A stretch of DNA of 64,000 nt from Leptospira meyeri (GCF_004368965.1 NZ_SORO01000002.1:62001-126000), one strand, 5' to 3'; shown: positions 32,737-43,524, numbered from the stretch's first letter. Made by a program: numbers and translations. The notes: a model not told the origin generated them from the letters alone.

Positions 32737-34992
32737 TTACGCTTTCATCAAATTCAAAGCAGCACCTGCTTTGAACCATTCGATTTGTTGCGCATTATAA
32801 GTATGGTTCACAGAAATTTCATCCTTTTTACCATCCTTATGATTGAGAACAAGAGTAAGTGGTTTTCCTTCTGTAAAACTCGTGAGTCCTACAATATCAA
32901 TCACATCATCTTCTTGGATTTTATCGTAGTCTTCTTTGTTTGCAAAAGTTAAAGCAAGCATCCCTTGTTTTTTCAAGTTGGTTTCGTGAATCCGAGCAAA
33001 GGATTTTACTAAAACCGCTCTCACACCTAAGTGTCTTGGCTCCATCGCTGCATGTTCCCTTGAAGAACCTTCTCCATAGTTCTCATCCCCAACGACAATG
33101 GATCCAATCCCTTGGGCTTTGTAAGCTCTTTGGGTTTGTGGAACAGGTTCATAGTTTCCAGTGAGTTGGTTTTTCACCTCATTGGTTTTACTATTGAAGA
33201 TGTTTGTCGCACCGATGAGTAAGTTATTGGAGATATTGTCCAAGTGACCACGGAATTTAAGCCATGGACCTGCCATTGAAATATGGTCTGTTGTACATTT
33301 GCCTTTGGCTTTGATGAGTAGTTTTAGTCCTTTGAGATCTGTCCCTTCCCACGCTTTGAATGGAGCAAGAAGTTGTAATCGAGTAGATGCTGGATCTACA
33401 ATGACTTGGACTCCGGACCCGTCTGCGGCAGGAGCGACAAAACCTGCATCTTCAACCGCAAAACCTTTGTTAGGGAGTTCCTCGCCAGTTGGTGGATCTA
33501 ACTTTACCTGTTCACCCTTTTCGTTGGTTAAAGTGTCTGTGAGTGGATTAAATCCTAAGTCTCCAGCAATGGCAAGTGCTGTTGTGATCTCAGGAGACGC
33601 CACAAATGCATAAGTGTTTGGATTTCCATCTTGTCGGGCTTGGAAGTTACGATTGAAGGAATGGACAATTGTGTTCTTTTCCTTTTTTTCTGCTCCCACG
33701 CGAGACCACATTCCAATACAAGGACCACAAGCATTGGAAAATACTTTGGCGCCAATTTTATGGAAGGAATCTATGAATCCATCTCTTTGGATGGTGTAAC
33801 GAACCAGTTCCGATCCAGGTGTGATGGTAAACTCAGCTTTGGTTTTTAAACCTTTCGCTGCGACTTGTTTGGCAAGGGAGGCAGCTCTTGAGATATCTTC
33901 ATAAGAAGAGTTGGTGCAAGAACCAATAAGACCTACTTCTACTTTGAGGGGCCAACCATTTTTAATGGCTTCTTCTTTCAGCTTAGAGATAGGAGTGGCA
34001 AGGTCAGGTGTGAAAGGTCCATTCACATATGGCTCTAAAGTATTGAGATCAATTTCAATGACTTGGTCAAAGTATTTGGAAGGATCTGCATACACTTCTG
34101 GGTCAGCGGTAAGGTGAGTTTTGTATTTGTTGGCAAGATCAGCCACATCACTTCTGTTAGTGGATCTTAAGTAACGCTCCATAGATTCGTCGTAACCGAA
34201 AGTAGAAGTGGTTGCGCCGATTTCTGCTCCCATGTTACAAATGGTTCCTTTACCAGTACAAGAGAGGGCTTCTGCACCAGGACCAAAATATTCTACAATC
34301 GCACCTGTCCCACCTTTTACGGTAAGTATCCCTGCCACTTTTAAGATTACATCTTTTGCCGATGTCCATCCATTTAGTTTTCCAGTGAGTTTGACACCGA
34401 TTGCTTTTGGCCACTTGAGTTCCCAAGCAAGACCAGCCATCACATCACAAGCGTCAGCTCCACCAACACCGATGGCGACCATTCCAAGTCCACCGGCATT
34501 CACAGTATGGGAATCGGTTCCGATCATCATCCCGCCAGGGAAAGCATAGTTTTCTAAAACGACTTGGTGAATGATACCAGCACCTGGTTTCCAGAAACCA
34601 ATTCCATACTTATTAGAAACGGAGGATAAAAAATCATAAACTTCTTTGTTTTCTTTGACAGCAATCCCGAGATCCACACCGGATTCGTCTTTTGCCGTGA
34701 TTAAGTGGTCACAGTGAACGGTGGAGGGAACCGCTACCTTTTTCCGACCAGCTTGCATAAATTGGAGAAGCGCCATCTGCGCTGTTGCGTCTTGCATTGC
34801 CACACGGTCTGGTGCGAAGTCGACGTAATCAACACCGCGCCCAAAACTCTTTGTTGGATTTCCATCCCAAAGGTGGTTGTATAAAATCTTTTCTGTAAGT
34901 GTGAGGGGTCGACCCACTACCTTCCTGGCTTGTGCGATGGCCGCTTCCATTTTGGAATAACGCGCCGCAATCATTTCTATATCAAATGCCAT
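32737..34992 (-). CDS. acn: Aconitate hydratase
   Basis: 751 residues, the size and architecture of the mitochondrial-type aconitase. The 4Fe-4S cysteines are visible in [13 protein letters not shown] and in [10 protein letters not shown]. Substrate-binding parts include [16 protein letters not shown] and, in the swivelling domain, [15 protein letters not shown]. It converts citrate to isocitrate in the TCA cycle in the cytoplasm. GAGG is 6 bases upstream of the ATG, and a terminator follows. The gene ends 60 bases before the J-domain gene. Confidence 0.97.
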   Translation of the reverse strand: MAFDIEMIAARYSKMEAAIAQARKVVGRPLTLTEKILYNHLWDGNPTKSFGRGVDYVDFAPDRVAMQDATAQMALLQFMQAGRKKVAVPSTVHCDHLITAKDESGVDLGIAVKENKEVYDFLSSVSNKYGIGFWKPGAGIIHQVVLENYAFPGGMMIGTDSHTVNAGGLGMVAIGVGGADACDVMAGLAWELKWPKAIGVKLTGKLNGWTSAKDVILKVAGILTVKGGTGAIVEYFGPGAEALSCTGKGTICNMGAEIGATTSTFGYDESMERYLRSTNRSDVADLANKYKTHLTADPEVYADPSKYFDQVIEIDLNTLEPYVNGPFTPDLATPISKLKEEAIKNGWPLKVEVGLIGSCTNSSYEDISRAASLAKQVAAKGLKTKAEFTITPGSELVRYTIQRDGFIDSFHKIGAKVFSNACGPCIGMWSRVGAEKKEKNTIVHSFNRNFQARQDGNPNTYAFVASPEITTALAIAGDLGFNPLTDTLTNEKGEQVKLDPPTGEELPNKGFAVEDAGFVAPAADGSGVQVIVDPASTRLQLLAPFKAWEGTDLKGLKLLIKAKGKCTTDHISMAGPWLKFRGHLDNISNNLLIGATNIFNSKTNEVKNQLTGNYEPVPQTQRAYKAQGIGSIVVGDENYGEGSSREHAAMEPRHLGVRAVLVKSFARIHETNLKKQGMLALTFANKEDYDKIQEDDVIDIVGLTSFTEGKPLTLVLNHKDGKKDEISVNHTYNAQQIEWFKAGAALNLMKA

Positions 34993-35077
34993 CTGAACCT
35001 CTTATACCTATCAGACCGCAGGAAAAAAGGGAATCAATCGAAAATTAAACTACAAGTACTAAAATCAGTAAATTTGA

Positions 35078-35089
35078 CTCACTAGTGAG
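35078..35089. promoter_or_regulatory. 12-base perfect palindrome upstream of acn
   Basis: CTCACTAGTGAG reads the same on both strands and lies 86 bases upstream of the acn start and 15 bases after the stop of the next gene. It may be an operator for acn; a palindrome of this size is only weak evidence. Confidence 0.25.
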
Positions 35090-35103
35090 AACCAGTATCT
35101 TTT

Positions 35104-35604
35104 TTAGCCGTCAATACGGACATAAACTTCATCTGCTTTGAGGATAAGGCCTGATTTGATTTCGATAAGTCTGGTATTGACAAAAACTCCGTCTTGGTAT
35201 GGTGTCACAATTCCCGTGATGATGACATCGAGTTTCAAAACATCGCCTATTTTCCGCAAGGTGGCAGTGTCAGTGGGAACATCCAAACCCAGTCCAGATT
35301 CTTTTAAAACTTTCTCATTGGCCAAGCGGTCTAAAATTTGGAACCGATCTTTTTTTACAAGTTCTGTGGTTAGTTTTTCTGCAAGGATTTCGCCATATGG
35401 ACTTTTTTTACCCTCGTGGTCTAAAAAAGTTAAAACAACTAGTCTTTGTGGCTGGAAATAAAATCCTTTTTCCGAAAGGGAAATCGCAAGTTGTTCGAGA
35501 GGGGGAACGGTTTTTTTCTGAGGTTTAGTCTCTCTTTCATCTCCCAGATAACAAGCGCTAACACCAAATAAAACCAATACAAAAACAAATTTTTTAAAAC
35601 GCAA
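35104..35604 (-). CDS. Lipoprotein with FlgO/CsgG-like domain
   Basis: About 166 residues from the TTG at 35604, which gives a short lipoprotein signal RFKKFVFVLVLFGVSAC; starts further upstream at 35628 are possible. The mature protein has LVVLTFLDHEGKKSPYGEILAEKLTTEL and DVIITGIVTPYQDGVFVNTRLIEIKSG, the alpha/beta pattern of FlgO/CsgG-type periplasmic lipoproteins. Probably attached to the outer membrane. It overlaps the end of the upstream gene by 11 bases. Confidence 0.75.
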   Translation of the reverse strand: MRFKKFVFVLVLFGVSACYLGDERETKPQKKTVPPLEQLAISLSEKGFYFQPQRLVVLTFLDHEGKKSPYGEILAEKLTTELVKKDRFQILDRLANEKVLKESGLGLDVPTDTATLRKIGDVLKLDVIITGIVTPYQDGVFVNTRLIEIKSGLILKADEVYVRIDG

Positions 35605-36613
35605 GTTCCATCCCAAGTGAGGTAACATATTCATAAAACGATTTTCCATTAAACCCATTCCCGTACATAAAACCACCGGGAACCCCAATTAGCATACCGT
35701 CTTTATAAAACTGGTTCTGAAAATTAAGAAAAAAAGTAGTTTTTAATTTCCCGGGATGTTTGCCACGGAAACTGGCCGCAAATGTCTCTGGAGAACGCCC
35801 ATTTTGGTCTTTTACTTGCAACAAAGGGTCGTTAAAAACATTAAAAATTTGATTTCCAACATAAAGGGAATAGTTCTTTGAAGAACCCAGAAAAAAGATA
35901 AAACCGAGAGATGCAATGTCTTGTGCTGGAGAAAAGCCCATTTGCCCATTAGCATATGACCCAGGCTTTGCATTTACATAATTGTACTTAACGTTTAGTT
36001 GGACTTTATCACTGCCAAAAAAAAAAGAAAATTTTCCACCTTCCGTACCATAGGCCGTTACAGGATTTTCCGTTTTCACTTGGTAGACAGACGTTTGTAC
36101 TTTGAGAAATTGTGCCGGTGAAAAACTTCCCTGGTATTCATACAGTTGTTTTGGATCGATCAACAATCTCCGATTGGAATCCATCTGACGAAAGATCATA
36201 ATTGCGGAAGGATGAATTGGTGTCACAGGATTTGGTTGCGCCAAAGATGGTTCACCGCTTTGTTTTGCATCCCAGGTATTCATAGTGGGAGAAGAAAGAT
36301 CAAAATCCAACTTATTCCCAAAACTGGAGTTTGGATTTCCTTCGAGAGAATTGTTCCCATTTTTTTTTGTTTCTGTTAAAAACCCCAAAGAAAGAGACTT
36401 TAGATGATTCGAATATTCTAAATTACCGGAAGTCCGCTTTTTTGAATTAGTATGAACAGGAGTTGTACGCAAATATTCCTCATCTAACTCCAATGAGTCG
36501 GAGGGTTCTAATTCTCTGACAGCAGACTCTTTGATTGGAGTGATAAAAACAACACCAAGCAGACCTAAACCAGAGAAAAGGGAAACGTATACCGAAGATT
36601 TCGGGGAGTACAT
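35594..36613 (-). CDS. Putative outer-membrane beta-rich protein
   Basis: 339 residues. A hydrophobic N-terminus (MYSPKSSVYVSLFSGLGLLGVVF) could be a signal anchor. A 100-residue Ser/Asn-rich linker follows, then a beta-rich region of about 200 residues (KFSFFFGSDKVQLNVKYNYV, YSLYVGNQIFNVF) ending SLGMELAF with a terminal Phe, as in small beta barrels. No family recognised. It is translationally linked to the FlgO-like lipoprotein. Confidence 0.7.
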   Translation of the reverse strand: MYSPKSSVYVSLFSGLGLLGVVFITPIKESAVRELEPSDSLELDEEYLRTTPVHTNSKKRTSGNLEYSNHLKSLSLGFLTETKKNGNNSLEGNPNSSFGNKLDFDLSSPTMNTWDAKQSGEPSLAQPNPVTPIHPSAIMIFRQMDSNRRLLIDPKQLYEYQGSFSPAQFLKVQTSVYQVKTENPVTAYGTEGGKFSFFFGSDKVQLNVKYNYVNAKPGSYANGQMGFSPAQDIASLGFIFFLGSSKNYSLYVGNQIFNVFNDPLLQVKDQNGRSPETFAASFRGKHPGKLKTTFFLNFQNQFYKDGMLIGVPGGFMYGNGFNGKSFYEYVTSLGMELAF

Positions 36614-36665
36614 AAAGAAACTGTAGAAACATATTTCCTAATTTCCAAGGAATGTAAATCTATTT

Positions 36666-37706
36666 TTAAAATAAGAACATCGAATCCCCATAGGAATAAA
36701 AACGAAACCCGTTCTTCAATGCATAACGATAAGAATCCAACACAAGTTGAGTCGTAGCAAAGGCACTGACAAGAAGGAGAAGACTCGACTTGGGCAAATG
36801 AAAATTCGTGATCAAACCTTGCACGGAATCAATCTTGTCACCTGGCGACAAAAAGATGTCAGTTTGACTTGATCCTACCTTATATTTCTGTAGTTGAGAA
36901 TCAAAAACAGTTTCTAAAACCCGGAGTGTTGTAGTTCCCACAGCGATGATACGCCTTCCTTCTTTTCTTGCATCGTTTAACTTCGTTGCTGTGGACTCAG
37001 GAACTAAGTATTTCTCCCTGTGTAAAGTTTTAGTCTGCCATTGTTCGGTGGTTAAAGGACGAAATGTCCCATAACCAATTTGTAATTCCACTGGCAAAAA
37101 CTCTGCCCCAAGTGTTCTAAATGTATCCTTTAAATCTTCGGTGAAATGAAGGCCGGCGGTAGGTGCCGCAACCGATCCAGATCGATTGGCAAAAATCGTT
37201 TGGTATCTTACCTTATCTTCTTCCGTTACTTTTCGTTTGAGATACGGTGGGATTGGAATATTTCCAAAAATTTCAAAATCGGAATCAGAAATTGATATCT
37301 CAGATTTGAGAATGGAAAGTTCTTCGTTAGGGCCTTGGTAAACAAACTGATAATTTGGAAACCCCACAGGAGATAACCTATCACCTAATCTTAGTTTTGC
37401 CCTATTTTTCAAGATACATAACCAAGTTTGGTTTTGAATGTCTTCTGGTTCTAAAAAAATCGATTCATGAATTCTACCTGATTCCACTTGTAGAAACACA
37501 CGCCGATAGGATACTTTTGTCTCATTGTATACAAAAATATCACCAGGTCGTACCAAGGAGGTGATATCTCGAAACAAAGGAGCTTCCCAAAATTTTGATT
37601 GGATACGATCCACAACAAGGAGACGCGACTCGTCCCTATTTTTTAAGGGGAATTTAGCAATCTGCTCTTCGGGAAGGTCGAAATCGTATTCATTCAAAAA
37701 ATCCAT
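36666..37706 (-). CDS. queA: SAM:tRNA ribosyltransferase-isomerase
   Basis: 346 residues, the usual QueA size. The sequence begins MDFLNEYDFDLPEEQIAKFPL and has DESRLLVVDR, GDIFVYNETKV (family: D-x-x-V-x-N-x-T/S), SVAAPTAGLHFT, and NFHLPKSSLLLLVSAF. QueA transfers the ribosyl part of SAM to preQ1-modified tRNA to form epoxyqueuosine. The rest of the queuosine pathway is not in the window. Confidence 0.96.
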   Translation of the reverse strand: MDFLNEYDFDLPEEQIAKFPLKNRDESRLLVVDRIQSKFWEAPLFRDITSLVRPGDIFVYNETKVSYRRVFLQVESGRIHESIFLEPEDIQNQTWLCILKNRAKLRLGDRLSPVGFPNYQFVYQGPNEELSILKSEISISDSDFEIFGNIPIPPYLKRKVTEEDKVRYQTIFANRSGSVAAPTAGLHFTEDLKDTFRTLGAEFLPVELQIGYGTFRPLTTEQWQTKTLHREKYLVPESTATKLNDARKEGRRIIAVGTTTLRVLETVFDSQLQKYKVGSSQTDIFLSPGDKIDSVQGLITNFHLPKSSLLLLVSAFATTQLVLDSYRYALKNGFRFYSYGDSMFLF

Positions 37707-37769
37707 CTATGGATAGCCTTGGGAAAACCTTGTCAATTAACCAGAAATATTGGGAATGGTAGGAGAACT

Positions 37770-39062
37770 ATGTGGAAATTTTTCGAAACCGTTGAGAAAC
37801 AAGGAAAATGGATTTTGAGCCTCTTACTTTTGGTTCTCCTTGTCCTTTCCGTTTCCAGGTCCAAACAAAAGTCGGATTTTTTAGATTATTACCATGCTGC
37901 GGAACGCTGGGAGACAGGTGAAAATCTCTACAGATTTGATGTAGCATTTGAACTCCAAACCAAAATCAAAACAATGGAAGATCTTTTTCGACCTGAAAAC
38001 CTCCATTTACTTTCGGCTCTCCAGAATGAAACAGCAACCTATATCTACCCTCCTTTGTTTTCTTTTTTACTCATTCCATTTACTTATCTGAGTGAACCAG
38101 GAGCAGCCATTGTTTTTGAATTTCTGAGTTGGATCTCCTTACTTGGGATCCTTTACTTAGTGTTTCAAAATAAAGAACTAAACCTAAGCCACTCCCAATA
38201 TCCATTTTTGATTCTGATTGCCTCTCTAGTTTTCAATTTTAGATTTTTAGAAAGCCATATCCAAAATAACCAGGTGGGTCTTCTTCTCATCCTACTCATC
38301 TTCGTTTCACTTACGATACGATCACATTGGCTGAGTGGTTTTTTATTGGCCCTTGCTGTTAGTATCAAAATCACTCCTCTTGTTTTTTTATTTGTGTTCG
38401 TCTATGAAAAACAGTACCGACGTATTCTTTGGTTTTTAGTTGGTATTATTCTTTGGAATGCAATTCCTCTTTTGTATCATTGGGATTATACCATTCAAAT
38501 GACAACAGAATGGCTCCGAGAAATTTTAGGAAATGCATTCAGCAATCCCCTACTTCGTTCCTGGAAAAACAACCAATCCTTAAGTTCCACATTGGCTAAA
38601 TATTTTGTTTCTGGTGCAGATATGATCAACCAACCAACTTACTCGATGCCATTTGTAAATCTTTCCTTACCCACTTTAAAATTGATTCAACTCGTATTTA
38701 TGATTCTATTTGGAGTTCCTCTATTGTTACTCTGGAGAAAGAAAAATAAAAAATGGGAAATTGTTTCTCTTTTGTTTTTAGTTTCTGCTCTCTTTAGTGG
38801 AATTAGTTGGGTGCATAGCTTTGTGATTTGTATAATTCCTGTTTATTTTATTTTGAACCAAGTGACTCACAAAATAGATCATAAAAAAGAATTATACATT
38901 CTACTTTTTATCCTAAGTTTACCACTGGTTGCCCATCGAACCTTTGTTGGAACAAAATTAGAAGCAACATTGTCAATGTTCTCTATTTTATTCTATACAA
39001 CTAGTTTCTTATACTTCTACATTGTAAGGTTTGCATTTCATGAAACAGAAAATCGGCATTGA
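37770..39062 (+). CDS. GT87-like membrane glycosyltransferase
   Basis: 430 residues from the ATG at 37770 with AGGAG 4-5 bases upstream. About ten hydrophobic segments; the first extracytoplasmic loop holds SDFLDYYHAAERWETGENLYRFD, the acidic-residue loop of DUF2029/GT87 polyprenyl-phosphate-mannose-dependent transferases. It should add a sugar from a lipid-linked donor on the outer face of the inner membrane. First gene of the polysaccharide operon (37.8-45 kb), divergent from queA. Confidence 0.85.
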   Translation: MWKFFETVEKQGKWILSLLLLVLLVLSVSRSKQKSDFLDYYHAAERWETGENLYRFDVAFELQTKIKTMEDLFRPENLHLLSALQNETATYIYPPLFSFLLIPFTYLSEPGAAIVFEFLSWISLLGILYLVFQNKELNLSHSQYPFLILIASLVFNFRFLESHIQNNQVGLLLILLIFVSLTIRSHWLSGFLLALAVSIKITPLVFLFVFVYEKQYRRILWFLVGIILWNAIPLLYHWDYTIQMTTEWLREILGNAFSNPLLRSWKNNQSLSSTLAKYFVSGADMINQPTYSMPFVNLSLPTLKLIQLVFMILFGVPLLLLWRKKNKKWEIVSLLFLVSALFSGISWVHSFVICIIPVYFILNQVTHKIDHKKELYILLFILSLPLVAHRTFVGTKLEATLSMFSILFYTTSFLYFYIVRFAFHETENRH

Positions 39063-40128
39063 TGCGAGGCCTCTTGCGTATGGAATGACGGGGAATTCAA
39101 GATACTTGGCAGAAGTATTAAAAATCATTCTTCCAAAACATAAAGAAAAAGAATTCTTTTTATATACGAACAAACCCATTCATCCTGTTTTTCGAGATTT
39201 ATTAGGCCCCAATACAAAAGAAGTATTGGAACCTAAAAAAATCCCAGGGCCGATTTATTTGAATTTTATCCTTCCGAAACGTTTAAAAAAGGATGGAATT
39301 GAAGTCTTTTGGGGTACCATTCAAATGTTACCGTTTCGGAAACTACCTATCCCAAGTTATGTGAATTACCATGATCTAAACTTTGTTTCAGCTCCAGAGA
39401 CAATGGCCAAATGGAATTATATACAACATAAACTTCTTTCTCCCATCACCATGAGAAATGCGGACAAAATCTTTTGTTTGTCTAAAAACACAAAAGAAGA
39501 AATTACCGCTTTCAATCCAACCTACGAAAAAAAATGTTTAGTTGTTTATCCGGGTGTATCCAAGCAGAAAATTGGAAAAATAAAAACAAATTTTCCTAAA
39601 GATTTTTTTCTAACGGTAGGAACCTTAGAACCAAGAAAAAATATCAACCGACTGGTAGATGCATTTTTAGAATTCAAAAAGAAACATCCAAAAGATAAAA
39701 ATTTTTTACTCATTCTCGGCAGAAAGGGATGGGGTGAAGAGGGTGAGTTATTATACCAAAAACTAAGTGAACCAGAAATTCAAAAACGAGGAATTCAGTT
39801 TTTGGAAAAACCTGATGACTCCACTTTGGCTATAGCATTTAAACAATGTAAGGCGTTTTTCTTTCCTTCTTTACACGAAGGTTTTGGATTGCCTCTTTTG
39901 GAAGCTATGTTAGAGGACAAACGATGTGTTGCTTCTGATATTCCCGTTTTTAAAGAGATATTATCTGAAAAATGTGATCTGTTTGTTCCACCAAAACAAA
40001 CAGAGATTTGGGCCCATGCCTTTGAACTAATGTCAGGGCCTAAAAAAGTGCGGTCTCCAAAATTTCCTGTCAAACAATGGACATGGGAAGAAACAGCGAA
40101 AAAAATAGAAGAGGTAATTTTTTTATGA
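39040..40128 (+). CDS. GT4-family glycosyltransferase
   Basis: 362 residues from the ATG at 39040 (AAGG upstream; overlaps the previous gene by 23 bases). GT-B fold with the GT4 signatures: N-terminal IGIDARPLAYGMTGNSRYL, TVGTLEPRKNINRLVDAF, and FPSLHEGFGLPLLEAM with the E-x7-E motif. It uses a nucleotide-sugar, retaining mechanism, in the cytoplasm. Donor and acceptor unknown. It is coupled by ATGA to the next gene. Confidence 0.92.
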   Translation: MKQKIGIDARPLAYGMTGNSRYLAEVLKIILPKHKEKEFFLYTNKPIHPVFRDLLGPNTKEVLEPKKIPGPIYLNFILPKRLKKDGIEVFWGTIQMLPFRKLPIPSYVNYHDLNFVSAPETMAKWNYIQHKLLSPITMRNADKIFCLSKNTKEEITAFNPTYEKKCLVVYPGVSKQKIGKIKTNFPKDFFLTVGTLEPRKNINRLVDAFLEFKKKHPKDKNFLLILGRKGWGEEGELLYQKLSEPEIQKRGIQFLEKPDDSTLAIAFKQCKAFFFPSLHEGFGLPLLEAMLEDKRCVASDIPVFKEILSEKCDLFVPPKQTEIWAHAFELMSGPKKVRSPKFPVKQWTWEETAKKIEEVIFL

Positions 40129-40712
40129 AATTTGTACACAAGTGGCTATCCAAATGGAGAGAAATCCAAAGCAAAAAAGAAACGGCTTACTTTGGAACTT
40201 CCTTATATGATGAACTAACGATAAACCCTCTCCCTTCCCTTTTGTTGATCACTGCGGTCGTTTTGTTTTTTGTTTATAGCCTCCCTTACGCATTTTATTT
40301 AGGTAAGTTTTTTTTCTGGTTCGTTGGAGTGTTAGAAATCACAAAAGTTTTAAAAATTCCATTTCTGGACGAACTACGATATTATCATTATTTATCCGCT
40401 TTTGTATATTTTTACATAGCCACTTCTCTCCTAATAGACGTTAGTCGTCTTTTAAACAAATGGAACAAAAGAACTGTTTTTGTAAAAAATGAAATTTGGC
40501 AAATCCAAAGATATAGATTCGGGAAAAAACTTATCAAAATCAACTTTGAACCCAATCAAATACAATTGGGATATGAACATGGTGGGCTAAGCGATTTCCT
40601 TGGCTGCAATCGTATGGTTTGGGAAAAGGACGGAAACATCCTACTCACTACACCATTCTTTTTCCCTTACAAAAAAAATAAAATCATCGTGAACCGAGTT
40701 TTAAATCGTTAA
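40125..40712 (+). CDS. Membrane protein of unknown function
   Basis: 195 residues from the ATG at 40125, which overlaps the previous stop (GAGG 10 bases upstream). Two hydrophobic segments (about 35-65 and 85-105) and a basic C-terminal half ending FPYKKNKIIVNRVLNR. The C-terminal region with IWQIQRYRFGKKLIKINF could be a beta domain facing the cytoplasm. No family recognised; position implies a role in surface-polysaccharide assembly. Confidence 0.7.
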   Translation: MKFVHKWLSKWREIQSKKETAYFGTSLYDELTINPLPSLLLITAVVLFFVYSLPYAFYLGKFFFWFVGVLEITKVLKIPFLDELRYYHYLSAFVYFYIATSLLIDVSRLLNKWNKRTVFVKNEIWQIQRYRFGKKLIKINFEPNQIQLGYEHGGLSDFLGCNRMVWEKDGNILLTTPFFFPYKKNKIIVNRVLNR

Positions 40713-40727
40713 ACTGGAATTTAATTC

Positions 40728-42014
40728 TTGAAAAAGTTATTCATTCTACTCTTATTACTTTTCCTTTTTTTATTTCATCTTAGATACCTGTCTCGGGCCT
40801 TCGACTGGGATTCTTGTGTTTACGCACTCAATATCCAGAAGGACCGAGTGGAATCTTCATTTTTTAACCCACACCATTTGGGTTTTGAATCATCAGGTTT
40901 ACTCTACTGGAAAATGCTTCGTTCCATATACCCAACCACGGACATCATGTTCTTTTTAAGGTTGCGTATTCTTAGTTTTTCTTTATTTTTTTTAGGACTC
41001 TTTATTTGGGTTTATTACAAACTATACAAAGATTTATTACTTGGAATCATCCTTGCCCTTGTCATCCAAGTTAGCCAAGCATTTTGGTTCTATAGTTTGC
41101 ATAACGACACGCCACTCATTCATTCCTGCTTAATGGCGCTTTTATTTTTATATTCAGTTTATTATCTCAGAGAAGGATTAAAAACAAAACATCTCATTAT
41201 TCTATGGCTCATCCAACTATTTAGCATTTACTTCCACCAATCGAATGTCATTCACTTTGGAATGGTACCTATGGCAGTATTTCTTTCACCAAACCGAAGT
41301 TTTGGTAAAAAACTTAGAATTATCTTTCTTTATCTGACTTGTCTAGGGTTGGCAACGATTCTATCCTATTTGTTTGTTGGTTTCATCATTTTAAAACGTG
41401 GACTTGGGCCTATCGATGAAAAACATTTTTCCTTTTGGATGTTCCTCTATGCAGCCATCAATCGCTGGGGGACAAGTCTTGGAGAAGAAAAAAATTATGT
41501 TCTCTACTTCTATCGAGGGATAGGAGATGCCTTCCTCGTATTCCAGAACGTCATTCCCAAATTTCGCGTGAACCTATTTGACTTCCAAAATCCCAAACAT
41601 CTCCCCTACAATTTAAATCTTTTATTCTGGATTTTTAGTTTGTGTCTGGGAATTTTGAATTTCCGTACTATGTGGGCCCGATACAAACAAGAACTATTGG
41701 TGATGTTGTTTTGGATCATTCCATCCATCGGATTTTACACATGGTGGGAAGGTTATTTTTTTGAATTTTGGGTAGGAACTACAATCGCACTTTGGATCCT
41801 TAACTCCTATACCTTACAATCCCTTTCCATACCTAGCTTGCCAAGATTTTCTAAGGCCCTACTTCATACCGTCTATCTTGTTTTATTTCTATTTTACTTC
41901 AGTACAAATTTTACATTTTCGACTCTTCCTAGATCCATTGGTCCAAAATTTGGATATACTGAAGGAATCCAAGGACCCGTTGAGAAGTTAGCCGAAGAAT
42001 CAATTTATCGCTAG
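40728..42014 (+). CDS. GT-C-fold membrane glycosyltransferase-like protein
   Basis: 428 residues starting at a TTG (no ATG nearby). About eleven hydrophobic segments. The first outer loop has SRAFDWDSCVYALNIQ, the Asp-rich loop of PMT/GT39-like GT-C enzymes that use lipid-linked sugars. No strict family match. It lies in the same operon as the GT87-like and GT4 genes, 15 bases after the previous stop and 11 bases before the MBOAT gene. Confidence 0.75.
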   Translation: MKKLFILLLLLFLFLFHLRYLSRAFDWDSCVYALNIQKDRVESSFFNPHHLGFESSGLLYWKMLRSIYPTTDIMFFLRLRILSFSLFFLGLFIWVYYKLYKDLLLGIILALVIQVSQAFWFYSLHNDTPLIHSCLMALLFLYSVYYLREGLKTKHLIILWLIQLFSIYFHQSNVIHFGMVPMAVFLSPNRSFGKKLRIIFLYLTCLGLATILSYLFVGFIILKRGLGPIDEKHFSFWMFLYAAINRWGTSLGEEKNYVLYFYRGIGDAFLVFQNVIPKFRVNLFDFQNPKHLPYNLNLLFWIFSLCLGILNFRTMWARYKQELLVMLFWIIPSIGFYTWWEGYFFEFWVGTTIALWILNSYTLQSLSIPSLPRFSKALLHTVYLVLFLFYFSTNFTFSTLPRSIGPKFGYTEGIQGPVEKLAEESIYR

Positions 42015-42025
42015 GAACCAAACAA

Positions 42026-43522
42026 ATGTTATTTAACTCTTTTGAATTTTTAGTTTTCTTTTTTGTAACGATCATTGTAGGAAACATTTTAAAAAACCGC
42101 TGGCAAAAACTCTTTTTTTTACTTACCAGTTATTACTTCTATATGGCCTGGCAACCTTCTTCCATTTCCTGCTCAGGAATGGCAACAGAAGGATTTAAGT
42201 TTTACACTGATAGGCTCTATTGTGATTTTAAAATCAACCCTTATGTATTTATTTTAATTTTTTCAACTATCATCGACTACTTTGCAGCAAGACTGATTGA
42301 AAAAAAACAAGATGGTGATAGCGCAAGAGGATGGTTGCTTGTATTATCCCTTGTGGTGAACATTGGGACACTTGGTTTTTTCAAATACACCGATTTTTTA
42401 CTCGGAGTGATCAATGACATCCATCTATTGGGTTCTTATCAATTTCCTAAACAAAACATCATCCTTCCTGTAGGAATTTCTTTTTATACCTTCCAATCAA
42501 TGAGTTATACCATTGATGTTTACAATCGTAAAATCGAAGCAAGAAAGTCGTTTTTAGACTTTGCACTTTATGTTGCATTTTTTCCGCAACTCGTTGCAGG
42601 TCCCATTGTCCGTGCGGAAACTTTCTTTCGCGACTTAGACTTTCGGCTAGCGGTTTACAAAGAAAACATTGATGCTGCTTTTGCTCTAATCTTAATTGGT
42701 TTCACAAGAAAAATTGTTTTTGCTGACAATCTAGCACGAGTTGTCGATTCAACTTTTGCAAATTACCAAAACTTAAACTCTATTGAAATATGGACTGGAG
42801 CTTTGGCTTTTGGTTGGCAAATCTATTTTGACTTTGCCGGTTATACTGATATCGCAATAGGAGTGGCAAGATTATTCGGATTCCAATTTAATCCGAACTT
42901 CAACTTCCCAATGTCTTGTCGAAACATTGCAGACCATTGGTCCAGATGGCATATCTCTTTTTCAACTTGGATTAGAGACTATATCTACATTCCGTTAGGC
43001 GGATCGAGAGTGAGCGTCATTATGTATATTCGGAACATCATGATTACCTGGTTGTTTGCCGGATTATGGCATGGTGCGGCTTACCACTACGTCGGGTGGG
43101 GAATATGGCAAGGAACAATGTTACTTTCACATAAATTCTACGGAGATACGAAAGTTGCAAAATTTTTGAACAACAGAGGAGGAATGGTTTATGACCTTTT
43201 TGCTCGTATCTTCACTATGTTCTGCTTGGCATTTGGTTTTATCATGTTTCGAGCAGAGACAATGGAAAAGGCCATTCCAATGATGAAAGCACTAGTTTTT
43301 TTGAATGAATCTGTTGCCCCTCTCGCTCGTTGGTCAAATTACCGATTCGGAATTTTATTGGTTATTTGTTTTACTGCTAGTTATGTTTTCTCAAAAAGAC
43401 AAATCCCTACCCTTCTCACTGGAAGTTGGTTAAAATACACAATCTTTGTTATTGTCAACGTGTTACTACTATTACTTTTTGGAGTTACTGAAAGTCAGAA
43501 CTTTCTCTACTTTCAATTTTAA
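42026..43522 (+). CDS. MBOAT family O-acyltransferase (AlgI-like)
   Basis: 498 residues with about ten or more membrane segments. Features: LPVGISFYTFQSMSYTIDVYNRK, FPQLVAGPIVRAETFF, IADHWSRWHISFSTWIRDYIYIPLGGSR, and the catalytic His in FAGLWHGAAYHYVGWG. It moves acyl groups, usually acetyl, through the inner membrane onto polysaccharide. The SGNH partner gene starts 2 bases after its stop. The same pair recurs at 62.4-64 kb. Confidence 0.95.
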   Translation: MLFNSFEFLVFFFVTIIVGNILKNRWQKLFFLLTSYYFYMAWQPSSISCSGMATEGFKFYTDRLYCDFKINPYVFILIFSTIIDYFAARLIEKKQDGDSARGWLLVLSLVVNIGTLGFFKYTDFLLGVINDIHLLGSYQFPKQNIILPVGISFYTFQSMSYTIDVYNRKIEARKSFLDFALYVAFFPQLVAGPIVRAETFFRDLDFRLAVYKENIDAAFALILIGFTRKIVFADNLARVVDSTFANYQNLNSIEIWTGALAFGWQIYFDFAGYTDIAIGVARLFGFQFNPNFNFPMSCRNIADHWSRWHISFSTWIRDYIYIPLGGSRVSVIMYIRNIMITWLFAGLWHGAAYHYVGWGIWQGTMLLSHKFYGDTKVAKFLNNRGGMVYDLFARIFTMFCLAFGFIMFRAETMEKAIPMMKALVFLNESVAPLARWSNYRFGILLVICFTASYVFSKRQIPTLLTGSWLKYTIFVIVNVLLLLLFGVTESQNFLYFQF

Positions 43523-43524
43523 TT

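Noticed and set aside
37731..37760. Overlapping divergent promoters between queA and the GT87-like gene
   Set aside because: TTGACA/TTGTCA can be read on the two strands but neither has an acceptable -10 box at 16-18 bases.
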